64,000 nt of DNA from Cololabis saira (taxonomy: Eukaryota; Chordata; Actinopteri; Beloniformes; Belonidae), in assembly GCF_033807715.1 (NCBI RefSeq), contig NC_084600.1, positions 47,178,324 to 47,242,323 of the forward strand, given 5' to 3'. Shown one piece after another: positions 53,952 through 64,000 of this stretch. Position 1 is the first letter of the stretch. Each line of letters begins with the position of its first letter. The translations under genes were made by a program, and so were the position numbers. Below the pieces are notes generated by a model. It saw only the letters and a list, made by a program, of their open reading frames with translations. It made no database searches and was not told the DNA's origin.

Positions 53952-56900
53952 TGCAGTCTAGAGTGAAGGCTTAATGATGGCTGTGACTTTAATTAGGTTA
54001 AAATTCCAAACAAATTAATTAGAAATACGTTTAATTTCATCTCATACCCCTCGGTTTCCTACAGAAATTAAATCTTTTTAGCCGTAACATATCATCTCCA
54101 TGTTACGAACAAAATACTTTTACTTAAGCAAAAGAACTCCATTATAAAACCTTAAATGGTGTAAAACCATCCGGTGATTTGGTATTGAAACTAATAACTG
54201 TGTATTTAGTGATGAATGTGAAACCACTGGTCATTTATGTTTTGAATGCTTATATTCTAATACCCAGGATATTCATGACTAGCTTCACCCAAAGGTTTTT
54301 GATCTGCAGGATTTCTCACCAAAACCTATTATTTTTGGACGAAATTAATTAATTTAATTCATTAACTTTGTTTATTCCATGTTATTTATTAGTATTATTT
54401 GAGCCACTCACAGCTGCTCTCGTTGCTAAAACCTCAATCATAATTGATGCTGTGAAAGGGAAAAAAAACTTGATGACAATGATGGATTTGCATCTAACTT
54501 CCTGTCAGGTGACCTTTGAACTGTCAATCATCCATCAAGCTCCACAATTATCATGTTAACATTAGATCAGATAGATTTGTCTGGACATTTCTCTTGTGGG
54601 ACGGGAGAGACACTAAATCAATACATCTCTATGATTGTGCTGCATGAATTCTCAGTTTTGCGGATGCGGGCGAGAGGATAGAAACACTGAGGGATGAAGG
54701 AAACAGTTCCATACAAGGCTCTAGACGGGAGGATGGGAGGACGATGTCCTGCATGTTTCAGACGTCTCCCGTACATGCTCTAGGCTGGTCATTAGGAATG
54801 GGTGATATTTTACCGTTCACGATTTACCGTCAAAAAAATTCCCCACGGTAAGAATTTGTATCTCACGGTAAAAATGATAAATTCCTGTTGATGACGTTTT
54901 TGTGTAAAACTGATTTAAGAAAGGAAGGAAGGCAGGAAGGCTGGAAGGCTGGCTTAGTACCATTCAGTATTCTTTTAGAGCAGTGATTTGGCTCCAAGGA
55001 CTGAATGTGGTGATAGATTTATAGTTACAAAGGTGGAGTTGAATTGGTATTTTTTTTATCATCATTTTTATCGTTATCGGGATAAATGCCAGAAATGATC
55101 GTGATACATTTTTTTAGTCCATACCGCCCAGCCCTAGTGGTCATTAATTCTGGATCTCTCCCCCCAGATGACGGGTCTGAGTGGTTTAGTTATTAATTAT
55201 TATTATTAATCCCCCCAGATGACGGGTCTGGACATCGACAAGGACCAGATCATAGAGATGGCCTGTATCATCACGGACCCGGACCTGAACCTGGTGGCCG
55301 AGGTAACGGGGGGGGTTACCATGGTTACCATGGGGCGGGGGGTCCGTAGGGGGGGTCCCGTCCTCCGTCTCTCCGTCCCCCCAACTCTCTCTCCTGTCTG
55401 TGTTCCAGGGACCAAACCTGATCATCAACCAGCCGGACGAGCTGCTGGACGGCATGTCGGAGTGGTGCAGAGAGCATCATGGGAAGGTGAGTCCTGGAGC
55501 AGAGAGCATCATGGGAAGGTCAGACGACCCGTCTCCTAGGAGACGGGTCGTCTCCTAAGACACGGGTCGTGTAGAAAGACGTTTCCTTCGTAAGGATGAG
55601 GACGGTGCACGTGTTAGAGAGACACCTCCTCCCCGCCGGGAGACGGCGGTAGAAGGAAGATGGAGGTGGAGGAATATTAACACTTAAGATGTGTTTTTAA
55701 GGTCCAACTCAGAGGAGAGGGATGAGGGTGTAACCATGGCAACGGCTTGTTACGAGGACCGACCTCAGTGTCGGTCAGAAGAACCTGAATCAGACGGGAT
55801 TAGAACAGGTTCATGATGTTTCCATCTCCGTCTGCTATAGCTCTGCACTCTGAGAGCGGAGAGCTCTGCCAGGAACATAAGGCACTATCATGTCTTGTAA
55901 ATACTGCAGAGCTAAGCCGTTTTGGGCTTTATATGCAAGTAATAAAATTTTAAATTGGATTCTGAATTTTACAGGTAGCCAATGGAGCGACGCTAACACT
56001 GGAGAGACGTGGTCTCTCCTGCTGATTCCTGTCAGCACTCGTGCTGCTGCATTCTGGATCAGCTGGAGCCTATTCAGCAAATTACTTGGACATCCTGCTA
56101 ACAACACATTACAGTAATCTAGTCTAGAAGATACAAACGCATGAACTAGTTTTTCTGCATCACTCTGCGAGAGGATTTTCCTAATTTTTGCAATATTACG
56201 GAGATGGAAAAACGCTATTTTACAAACCTGATTGACATATGGTTTAGACGACAAATCCTGATCGAAAACAACACCAAGGTTTCTCACAGTTGCACTGGAA
56301 GCCATCGCAACACCATCTAATCCCTTCCTAAGATGCTCTGGACCAAGAATGATAACCTCTGTTTTATCTGAATTTAGAAGCAGGAAATTTCTGGACATCC
56401 AGTCCTTGATGTCCCTAAGACATGCCTGAAGTTTAACTAACGGTTCTGTTTCATCCGGCTTCATAGACAAGTAGAGCTGCGTATCATCAGCATAACAATG
56501 AAAGTGTATGCCGTGATTCTGGATTATACTTCCCAACGGCTGCATGTATAAACTGAACCCTGCGGGTTCAGTTTATACTGAACCCTGCGGAACACCATAA
56601 CAGACCCTTGACTGTTCAGAAGAAATTATCTGGTTATCTGGTTATCTCCTTGTCTCTAGTCAGGACTAACCCAGGCCGTCCGCAGCAGCACCATCACTCT
56701 CCAACAGGCCGAGTACGAGTTCCTGTCCTTCGTCCGGCAGCACACGCCGCCCGGACAGTGTCCCCTAGCAGGTGATGATGATTATTATTAGTGCCACGGC
56801 TGTGCCAAGAGGCACTCCTCCTCCATAGCTCTGCAATGGAGGAGGAGTGCCTCTGGCAAAGCCAGAGGCACTTATTGTGTGGATTTATTCTTATTTTTAT

Positions 56901-59900
56901 TATTCATTTTCTGGACAGATTTCGGTTCGCTGCTACTCCTACAGCTTTGAGAAAACGCGAAAAGTAAAAACGTAGAAACGTGCGCCTTAAGTGGGAATCG
57001 TGTGCTATGACTTTTATTAGCGATTGGCATGCACGTTTTTGCGCAACGTGCAAAAACGTGCGCGCTTACCCCCATCCGGAATGCATTGGGAGAACTTTGG
57101 GGCCTCAGCACTCGCACACGGTTACTCTAAATATTCTGAACCGATTTAGAAAGTTGTAGGCCCTGAATTTAACTACAGTCCTGTGAATGTTCAGAGCGAT
57201 CGCACAAATAGCTTTTGCACGAGGTGCAAAAACATTTCCAAATTTCCAAACTAATGGGGAACTCATTTCCCCATGTATTTCTATGGCGCCATTCAAAGCA
57301 GATGGGAAAATGTCGAGAAAAAAGACAAAATTCACCTTTTTTCAGAGTCACATATCTTTCTCATACTTGCACACAGAAACGTCATTCAAACTTCAAAACG
57401 GAAGAAAACTTCTCTTCTCTCTCCAAACAGTTTTTTCCTAAAATGTACAGTTTTCAAGATATGAGCGCTCAAGCGAGGACTGGAAATCATTTTTTTGTCA
57501 AATTTAGAGTGAAGCTCTAATTTTTTAGAGTGAGAGAAACCTTATTTTTTATTTGTAACTCGGGCTCACGGCCAAACCGTAAAAGGTAGACAGATAATTT
57601 TTGGTCAGAATGTAGACATACGTGTTGGGATTCATAAAATGTGACTTTGACAGCCGGGGTATGCACAAAATTCAAACGGGGGGGCTAAAAGCCACGCGAA
57701 TTCCTGCCTCGGTCTCCATTGACTGCAATGTAATAAAAAAAATTTAAAAAAATATCTTTTGAATGGTTTGACATAGAGAGTCTTGGGTGGTGTCATTGGA
57801 CTCAGTATCGAGTCCTTGACCTTCATTGGTGCAAATTTGCCCCGCCCCTTCTTCTGATTGGCCGATACGTTATAGTTCAATATCTTTTGAATGGTTTGAC
57901 ATACAGAGTCATGGGTGGTGTCATTGGACTCTGTATTGAGTCGTTGACCTTCATTGGTGCAAATTAGCCCCGCAATCATCCGGCAGTAGTCCCGTGGCAC
58001 TTCAAAATTTCCCGGGAATTTTGTCTAGTTATTATTATTATTATTACTATTAGGGCCTTCGCACTTACAGTGCGAAGGCCCTATTGTATCTGTAGGAATT
58101 GTTCTTGTTGTTTTTCTCGTTTTTCTTCAGATGAAATGAGGGCCTTTTTTCCCCCTAAACGTGCCCCAAAAGTCACCAAATTTTGCACCAAGCCAGGCCT
58201 GGTGATAAATGTGATATTTAATGGTTTGCATTAATGGGCGTGGCCTAACGGCTCAACAGCGCCCCCTAGAAAACTTTGTGCCTCAAGCCCCACAATACGG
58301 TTTGACGTACATGCACGAAAATCACTACACACCTGTATCATGTCACAACTTAAATAAAAGTCTCTTGGCGCCATGGCTGAAACCGAACAGGAAGTCGGCC
58401 ATTTTGAATTAATTCTGTCATTTTGGCGCAATTTATGCCATTCCTTCGGCCGTTAATGCGGCCCGAACCGTAACGTGCACCCAGGTGTGTTATACATCAA
58501 AATGTGCGTCTCCATCCTGCGACAACACGCATGACTTTTCTCAGTCAAAAGCGTTACCGTGGCGACGATAGACGCCAAAAAGCGCCCCCCTTCATCTGAT
58601 TGGTCCATATTTGATAAATCCTACTTTCTGCAATAACTTTTGAATGGTTTGACATAAAGAGTCATGGTGGTGTCATCGGACTCGGTTTTGAGTCCTTAAC
58701 TTTTATTGGTGAAAATTGCACGCGCGAGGGCCCGTTCAATGCTGCTTGCAGCTTTAATCATTATTATCATGCTTTATAGGAATATTTACTGAAGGATGAG
58801 AACTGCTGAGATGAAGGGAAAGAGGTGAATAAAAGGTTTCTGTGAGAACTTTTAACCTAAACCAGTGCTTCTCAAATAGTGCGGCCCCCCAGGGGGGCAC
58901 GAGGGCCGTCAAGGGGGCGCGTTTGACCTTCGGGGAACAGGCTTTTTTATTTAGATTTTTTTATTGTCCTAGAATAAAGTGCAATTGCACCTCCACTCCA
59001 TTAGGGGGCAGCGTTTTTTGCAAGTATGAAGTATAGACACGAAGTGTAGCAAACCCTCATGAGACGGAGATAAAGAGACACGAAAGTCTCTCAAAAGCTA
59101 AGACGAGGAAATATGACGGAGCGTATGTAGCGCTCGGCTTCACCGTGACTACACTGCAAAAACTCAAAATCTTAACAAGAATATTTGTCTTATTTCTAGT
59201 TAAAATGTCTCATTTTTAGTCAAAAAAAAATCTCATTCCACAACAATTTTCACCTGTTTCAAGTAGATTCTCACTTAAAATAAGTAGAAAAATCTGCCAG
59301 TGGAACAAGATTGTTTTGCTTGTAATGAGAAGATAAATCTTGTCCCACTGGCAGATTTTTGTATTTATCTGGTGTGAGATTTTTGAGACTAAAAATGAGA
59401 CATTTTAACTAGAAATGAGACAAATATTCTTGTTAAGATTTTGAGTTTTTGCAGTGTACGGCGGGGGACGAGGAAACACCGGTAGCTTACTGTGTCTGAC
59501 AGCATGAAGCCAAATAAATGAAGACGTCACTTAAAGACATTAATCCAGACTTCATCTTAGATTTAAAAAATCAGCACAAATTATTTTATATATTTTTGTT
59601 TTGCAGGTTAAAGTTTTTTTTAATATTGTGCTCCTGAGTTAATGTTGGTGATCAGTTTGAATTATTATTATTGCAGGAAACTCGGTTCACGCTGACAAGA
59701 GGTTCCTGGACAAGTTCATGCCCCAGTTCATGTTCCACCTGCACTACCGGATCGTGGACGTCAGCACCATCAAGGAGCTCAGCAGGTACCGGTCTTGGTT
59801 CTGGTCCACAGAGTCCTGGTCCTGATCCTGATCCTGGTCCTGGTCCTGGTTCTGGTTCTGGTTCTGGTTCTGGTCCTGGTTCTGGTCCTGGTCCTGGTCC

Positions 59901-61514
59901 AGGAGTTCTGAGCTGTTCTGGTTCTGGTTCTGGTCTGACGTGGTTTCTGTTTCAGGCGGTGGTTTCCTGACGAGTACAAGCGTGTCCCTCACAAGAAGAA
60001 CACACACAGGTGAAGACGACAGCCAACTAGCTAGCTGGCTAACTAACTAACTGGCTAGCTAGCTAGCTAACTGGCCGACCGACCGAACAAACGACTAACT
60101 GAAAGAACGAACGACTAACCGAACGAACGACTAACCGAACGAACGAAAGACTAACCGAATGACTGAACGAACGACTAACCGAACGAACGACTAACCGAAC
60201 AAACGAAAGACTAACCGAATGACTGAACGAACGAACGAATGAACAAACGATTAACCGAACGAACGACTAACCGAACGAACGAAAGACTAACCGAAGGACT
60301 GAACGAACGACTAACCGAACGAACGACTAACCGAACGAACGAAAGACTAACCGAATGACTGAACGAACGAACGACTGAACGAACGACTAACCGAACAAAC
60401 GAAAGACTAACCGAATGACTGAACGAACGACTAACCGAACGGACGACTAACTGAACGACTGAATGAACGATTAACCGAACGAACGACTAACCTAACGAAC
60501 GAAAGACTAACCAAATGACTGAACGAACGACTAACTGAACGAACGACTAACTGAACGAACGAAAGACTAACCAAATGACTGAACGAACGACTAACTGAAT
60601 GAACGACTAACCGAACGAACGAAAGACTAACCAAATGACTGAACGAACGACTAACTGAACGAACGACTAACTGAACGAACGACTAACTGAACGAACGACT
60701 AACCGAACAAACGACTAACCGAATGACTGAACGAACGACTAACTGAACGAACGACTAACTGAACGAACGACTAACTGAACGAACGACTAACTGAACGAAC
60801 GACTAACCGAACAAACGACTAACCGAATGACTGAACGAACGACTAACTGAACGAACGACTAACTGAACGAACGACTAACCGAACAAACGACTAACCGAAT
60901 GACTGAACGAACGACTAACTGAACGAACGACTAACTGAACGAACGACTAACTGAACGAACGACTAACTGAACGAACGACTAACCGAACAAACGACTAACC
61001 GAATGACTGAACGAACGACTAACTGAACGAACGAATGACTGAACGAACGAATGACTGAACGAACGACTAACTGAACGAACGACTAACCGAACAAACGACT
61101 AACCGAATGACTGAACGAACGACTAACTGAACGAACGACTAACTGAACGAACGACTAACCGAACAAACGACTAACCGAATGACTGAACGAACGACTAACT
61201 GAACGAACGAATGACTGAACGAACGAATGACTGAACGAACGACTAACTGAACGAACGAACGACTAACCAAACAACCAACCGACCAACCAATCAGGACTGG
61301 GGTCCCCAAACCTGGATCCAGTTCCAGATTAACCCGGGTGTCTGTGGTAACCGTGGTAACCATGGTAACCGTCTCTCTCTCCTCCAGGGCTCTGGACGAC
61401 ATCCAGGAGAGCATCAAGGAGCTGCAGTTCTACAGGACCAACGTCTTCAAGACTCCAAAGATCCTGCAGAACGGGGGCGGAGCCAGGACCCGTGATGTCA
61501 CCGGTCCCTCCTGA
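53568..61514 (+). CDS. rexo2: Oligoribonuclease, mitochondrial (REXO2)
   Basis: Exons 53568-53780, 55219-55302, 55409-55486, 56660-56771, 59677-59785, 59956-60009 and 61388-61514 join in frame to 258 aa (human 237). It is a DEDDh 3'-5' exonuclease that degrades RNA di- and short oligonucleotides in mitochondria and cytosol. Motifs: D69 and E71 in [67 protein letters not shown] and H216-x4-D221 in [14 protein letters not shown]. The first 55 residues are Arg-rich with almost no acidic residues, like a mitochondrial targeting peptide; M56 ([12 protein letters not shown]) could start a cytosolic form. The C-terminus (after about residue 243) is not family-like and derives from a tandem repeat that includes the stop codon. 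Confidence 0.95.
53781..54790. other. rexo2 intron 1, unassigned part
   Basis: AT-rich start with ATT repeats, (GA)n at about 53923-53948, then unique-looking AT-rich DNA without recognised features. Confidence 0.5.
54793..55136. mobile_element. hAT-type MITE in rexo2 intron 1
   Basis: 344 bp from TAGGAATGGGTGATATTTTA to CGCCCAGCCCTA, with flanks CTGGTCAT and GTGGTCAT, a 7/8 match to an 8-bp target duplication. Confidence 0.8.
55159..55200 (+). repeat. Copy of rexo2 exon 2 acceptor
   Basis: CCCCCCAGATGACGGGTCTG at about 55162-55181 is an exact copy of the acceptor and first twelve bases of exon 2 at 55211-55230, 49 bp downstream, separated by a TTATTA-rich spacer. Confidence 0.9.
55495..55525 (+). 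repeat. Copy of rexo2 exon 3 donor
   Basis: GCAGAGAGCATCATGGGAAGGT is repeated 30 bp after the original at 55467-55488. The second donor reads GTCAGA rather than GTGAGT. Confidence 0.9.
55820..56640 (-). mobile_element. LINE (L2/CR1-like) RT fragment
   Basis: The minus strand reads CYGVPQGS, then (after a short duplication of the CCGCAGGGTTCAG segment at 56545-56590) [57 protein letters not shown] and [13 protein letters not shown] sequence. This is an RT palm, thumb and C-terminal region, open for 236 codons. 5'-truncated, antisense inside rexo2 intron 3. Confidence 0.85.
56790..58757 (+). mobile_element. Dispersed repeat(s) in rexo2 intron 4
   Basis: The copy at 58050-58757 begins with the hairpin GGGCCTTCGCACTTACAGTG-CGAAGGCCC and ends GCTGCTTGCAGCTTTAAT, and is the forward counterpart of 36851-38475. 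56800-58030 is related: it shares TTTTGAATGGTTTGACATA and GGTGGTGTCATTGGACTC (twice) and starts with the inverted pair AGGCACTCCTCCTCCAT / ATGGAGGAGGAGTGCCT. No transposase ORF. Confidence 0.75.
59152..59456. mobile_element. Palindromic MITE with TA target duplication
   Basis: CACTGCAAAAACTCAAAATC and its inverse end a near-perfect 305-bp palindrome (CTAGTTAAAATGTCTCAT, AAAATCTGCCAGTGGAACAA both mirrored), with TA on both sides. A second member is at 62959-63785. Lies in rexo2 intron 4. Confidence 0.9.
59790..59935. repeat. Hexamer repeat in rexo2 intron 5
   Basis: GGTCCTGGTTCTGG-type repeats fill the intron between exons 5 and 6. Confidence 0.9.
60030..61290. repeat. 1.25-kb GAACGAACGACTAAC array in rexo2 intron 6
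   Basis: Tandem 4-bp-based units (GAAC, GACT, AACC) arranged in roughly 60-bp higher-order periods such as GACTGAACGAACGACTAACC. Occupies nearly all of intron 6. Confidence 0.95.
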
Positions 61515-61665
61515 AGGGGGCGGAGCCAGGACCAGTGATGTCACCGGTCTCTCCTGAAGGGGGCGGAGCCAGGACCCGTGATGTCACCGGTCCCTCCTGA
61601 AGGGGGCGGAGCCAGGACCCGTGATGTCACCGGTCCCTCCTGAAGGGGGCGGAGCCAGGAGCTAG
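61476..61665 (+). repeat. rexo2: Tandem repeat spanning the rexo2 stop codon
   Basis: About four units of GGGGGCGGAGCCAGGACC + CGTGATGTCACCGGTCCCTC + CTGAA (period about 45 bp). The first unit encodes [12 protein letters not shown] and the stop; the others are 3' UTR. Confidence 0.93.
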
Positions 61666-61933
61666 TTCCAGGAAGTGATGTCACCGGTCCTGAGACTCTG
61701 ATCCAAGATGGCCGCCAGGTTTTAGGTTGAGTTTCAGCTTCAGCTTTGAGTTTGTAGAAGGTTCAGGACGAGATCCGGATCCTCGGAACCAAAGATTTAT
61801 TTCTGAAGAAATTAAGAAACCTAAAAGTGACCTTTTGATGGTTCGTGTATATTTAAATTTTTCTTTTTTAACTTTACAGATGAAGTTTAGTGTTTAGACT
61901 CTTTTATTTGTTTCCTTAACTACATGAATCTGA

Positions 61934-61939
61934 AATAAA
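61934..61939 (+). promoter_or_regulatory. rexo2: rexo2 polyadenylation signal
   Basis: AATAAA 420 bases after the stop codon, followed by a GT-rich stretch (GTGTCCCGAG). Confidence 0.75.
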
Positions 61940-61974
61940 AGCTTCCAGACGTGTCCCGAGTCCAGTCTTTCACC

Positions 61975-62955
61975 TTTTCGAGAAGTATTTGGACATTTGA
62001 TTTGATTTGCAGTAATTTATATTTCCACTAGAGGGCAAATAATTAATTGAAACTTGATTTCTTAGGAAAAAGGGACAGATAAAATAAGCTTAGTCTTCTT
62101 TCCGTTTCCTTTCATTCAAGGAAAGAAATTTGTTGGAATGAAATTGAAGTGTTTAGTTTTTCTTTTAATGAATGAAATAAAGGATAAAGAAACCTGCAGG
62201 ACTTCTGCAGACGGAGACGGAGGCAGGATGAGCAAAACTAGTTTTATTTAACAAAACAGCGCTGGAACAGACAGGAAGTTCATGCCTGGATAAGATACAG
62301 GAATGACAGGAAATAGCACGGACGGCAAAGGGTTCGGGGACAAAATCCCTGAGGTCAGGGAAGGTCGGCTCAAACTAAACACAAGTATCAAATAAATACA
62401 AATAAATACAAGGAAACCGAGAGCAAACCCACATTTACATGATTTAAATTAGCCTTCATTCTAATAAAAGTGGGCGTGTGCTCTAATTATAATTAGTTCC
62501 TGTCAGTTTGGCCCCGCCCTCTTTTCTGTAAGGCAAGTTTATCTGCAGCACAATTCATCACAAAGTCATTAAAGGTGTTTTACATCAATATTAAAAGCAG
62601 CAGGACACAATTAAACAGTAAATAACAAATAAAATGATAAAAAAAGGAGGTAAAATAATAAAAAGCACAAGTTTAAAAAAAATAAGGGCAGTAGATCCAG
62701 CAGGTGAGTATTTAATTTAGTAAACAGTAATGTTTTTATCCTGATTTAAACGTCTGTAGTTACAGGGAAATACTTCGCTGATTGAATCACTGCAGTGTTT
62801 GTTAGATACAGTAAAAAAAACAGTTTAAAGGCAATAACCCACATATTTAAATAAGTTACAGGACACTGATGCAGTTCTGAGCTCGTGTGTCTCCAGTGTT
62901 CAGATTCAGATTCAGGTTCAGATTCAGGTTCAGGTTCAGGTGAAACGATCCGCGA
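61975..62955. other. Intergenic DNA downstream of rexo2
   Basis: AT-rich, with a short TTCAGATTCAGG repeat at 62898-62942. No gene or element recognised. Confidence 0.5.
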
Positions 62956-62958
62956 CTT

Positions 62959-63785
62959 CACTGCAAAAACTCTAAATCTTAACAAGAATATTTTAGTGCA
63001 GGAGATAAACCAAAACAATCGTTCAGTTTGTGATACAAGCATGACATTTGGTACACACATAGCCAAAGGCATTCCAAAAAGATATGGAAGTGGAGCCATC
63101 GTGAATTTTCAACATGGCGCCCATGGCAGCCATTTTTCAAAAATGGATGCCAGAAACAACTCTTTTTATGTGACTTAGGGACATAATATGATATTGTAGA
63201 CATATTTACCACATATAATACTTGGTAGATGTCTCTTGGATAATTGAGAAGTTGTCATTTAATATTTAAGATGGCCGCCATTTTTTAAAGATGGCAGCCA
63301 TCATTTGCAGGACTGTCTGATACGGATGATGTTTGTGTCTAATCAGTCGTTATTTATGATGCAGAAATCACATTTGAAACATTGGAATTGGCCAGAAGCT
63401 TCCTTCTACCTCAAAACTGAACATGACAACTGTTTGTCTTATTTCTAGTTAAAATGTCTCATTACACTTAAAACAAGACTCATCACTGGAAAAAACAACA
63501 ATTTTCACCTGTTTCAAGTAGATTTTCACTTGAAATAAGTAGAAAAATCTGCCAGTGGAACAAGATTTTTTTGCTTGTAATGAGAAGATAAATCTTGTTC
63601 CACTGGCAGATTTTTCTACTTATTTCAAGTGAAAATTTACTTGAAACAGGTGAAAATTGTCAAATAAGTTATTTTTCTGGTAATGACTCTTGTTTTAAGT
63701 GCAATGAGATTTTTTGACTAAAAATTAGACATTTCAACTAGAAATAAGACAAATATTCCTGGTAAGATTTTGAGTTTTTGTAGTG
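62959..63785. mobile_element. Palindromic MITE with a nested insertion
   Basis: Same ends as 59152-59456 (CACTGCAAAAACTCTAAATC ... GATTTTGAGTTTTTGTAGTG). The palindrome is broken in its left arm by about 440 bp of unrelated sequence (about 62994-63431) containing ATGGCGCCCATGGCAGCCAT and AAGATGGCCGCCATTTTT. Confidence 0.8.
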
Positions 63786-64000
63786 TTGCGCTTCATCTCC
63801 GACACCTGGTTCACTGTTAGCACGTTAGCATGTTAGCACGTTAGCACGTTAGCATTCACAGAGGTTTGGTTTTCAGCCTCAGAGAAACTGGAGAAACTGA
63901 AAGGCACTGAGGGTGATCAGCAGCAGCAACAACGTTAAGCAGCGTCTCGTCAACGTGTGCAATAATTATTACTTCACAATCGTTAGTTTAACAATCTTTA
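63786..64000. other. Window end
   Basis: Short GTTAGCACGTTAGCAT repeats at 63817-63853; otherwise unassigned. Confidence 0.5.

Overview
This window is nuclear DNA from a ray-finned fish, most likely a percomorph teleost. It carries three spliced vertebrate genes, all on the plus strand, in a background very rich in microsatellites, minisatellites, palindromic MITEs, LINE fragments and an LTR retrotransposon of kinds typical of teleosts. No rRNA, genuine tRNA gene, CRISPR array or prokaryotic feature was found.

Layout. Positions 1-4240 are repeats (an AAT-microsatellite dispersed element, a C-rich minisatellite, a palindromic MITE, CAT and TA microsatellites) plus one possible orphan exon. 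vasp runs from a candidate first exon at 4602 to a stop at 19666. Its EVH1, proline-rich and C-terminal tetramerization exons can be joined into an in-frame protein of about 382 aa. Intron 1 (4607-11800) holds a degenerate LINE whose reverse-transcriptase YADD motif has become a 2.6 kb, roughly 61-copy tandem array. Between vasp and akt2 (20732-34430) lies an L1-type LINE with 15-bp target-site duplications, interrupted by a complete BEL/Pao LTR retrotransposon (24108-32080) with near-identical LTRs, a 5-bp target duplication and an unbroken 2031-codon ORF.

akt2 follows: a GC-rich candidate promoter at 34830-35215, then 13 coding exons from 36720 to 52405 encoding 479 aa with PH domain, kinase domain and hydrophobic motif. 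rexo2 (53568-61514) is next, with 7 exons encoding a 258-aa DEDDh oligoribonuclease that has an N-terminal mitochondrial-type extension. The last 2.4 kb holds its 3' UTR and a palindromic MITE. All splice sites proposed are GT-AG and all exon phases were checked to join in frame.

The three genes act separately: actin filament assembly (VASP), PI3K-dependent kinase signalling (AKT2) and small-RNA turnover (REXO2). VASP and AKT2 are both on human 19q13, which suggests conserved linkage; REXO2 is on human chromosome 11.

Two patterns are the most unusual. First, exon-intron junctions in all three genes have been repeatedly copied into neighbouring introns, leaving decoy splice donors, acceptors and partial exons, and one duplicated stop codon. 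Second, short sequences encoding the reverse-transcriptase YADD active site recur as local tandem arrays in unrelated LINE remnants.
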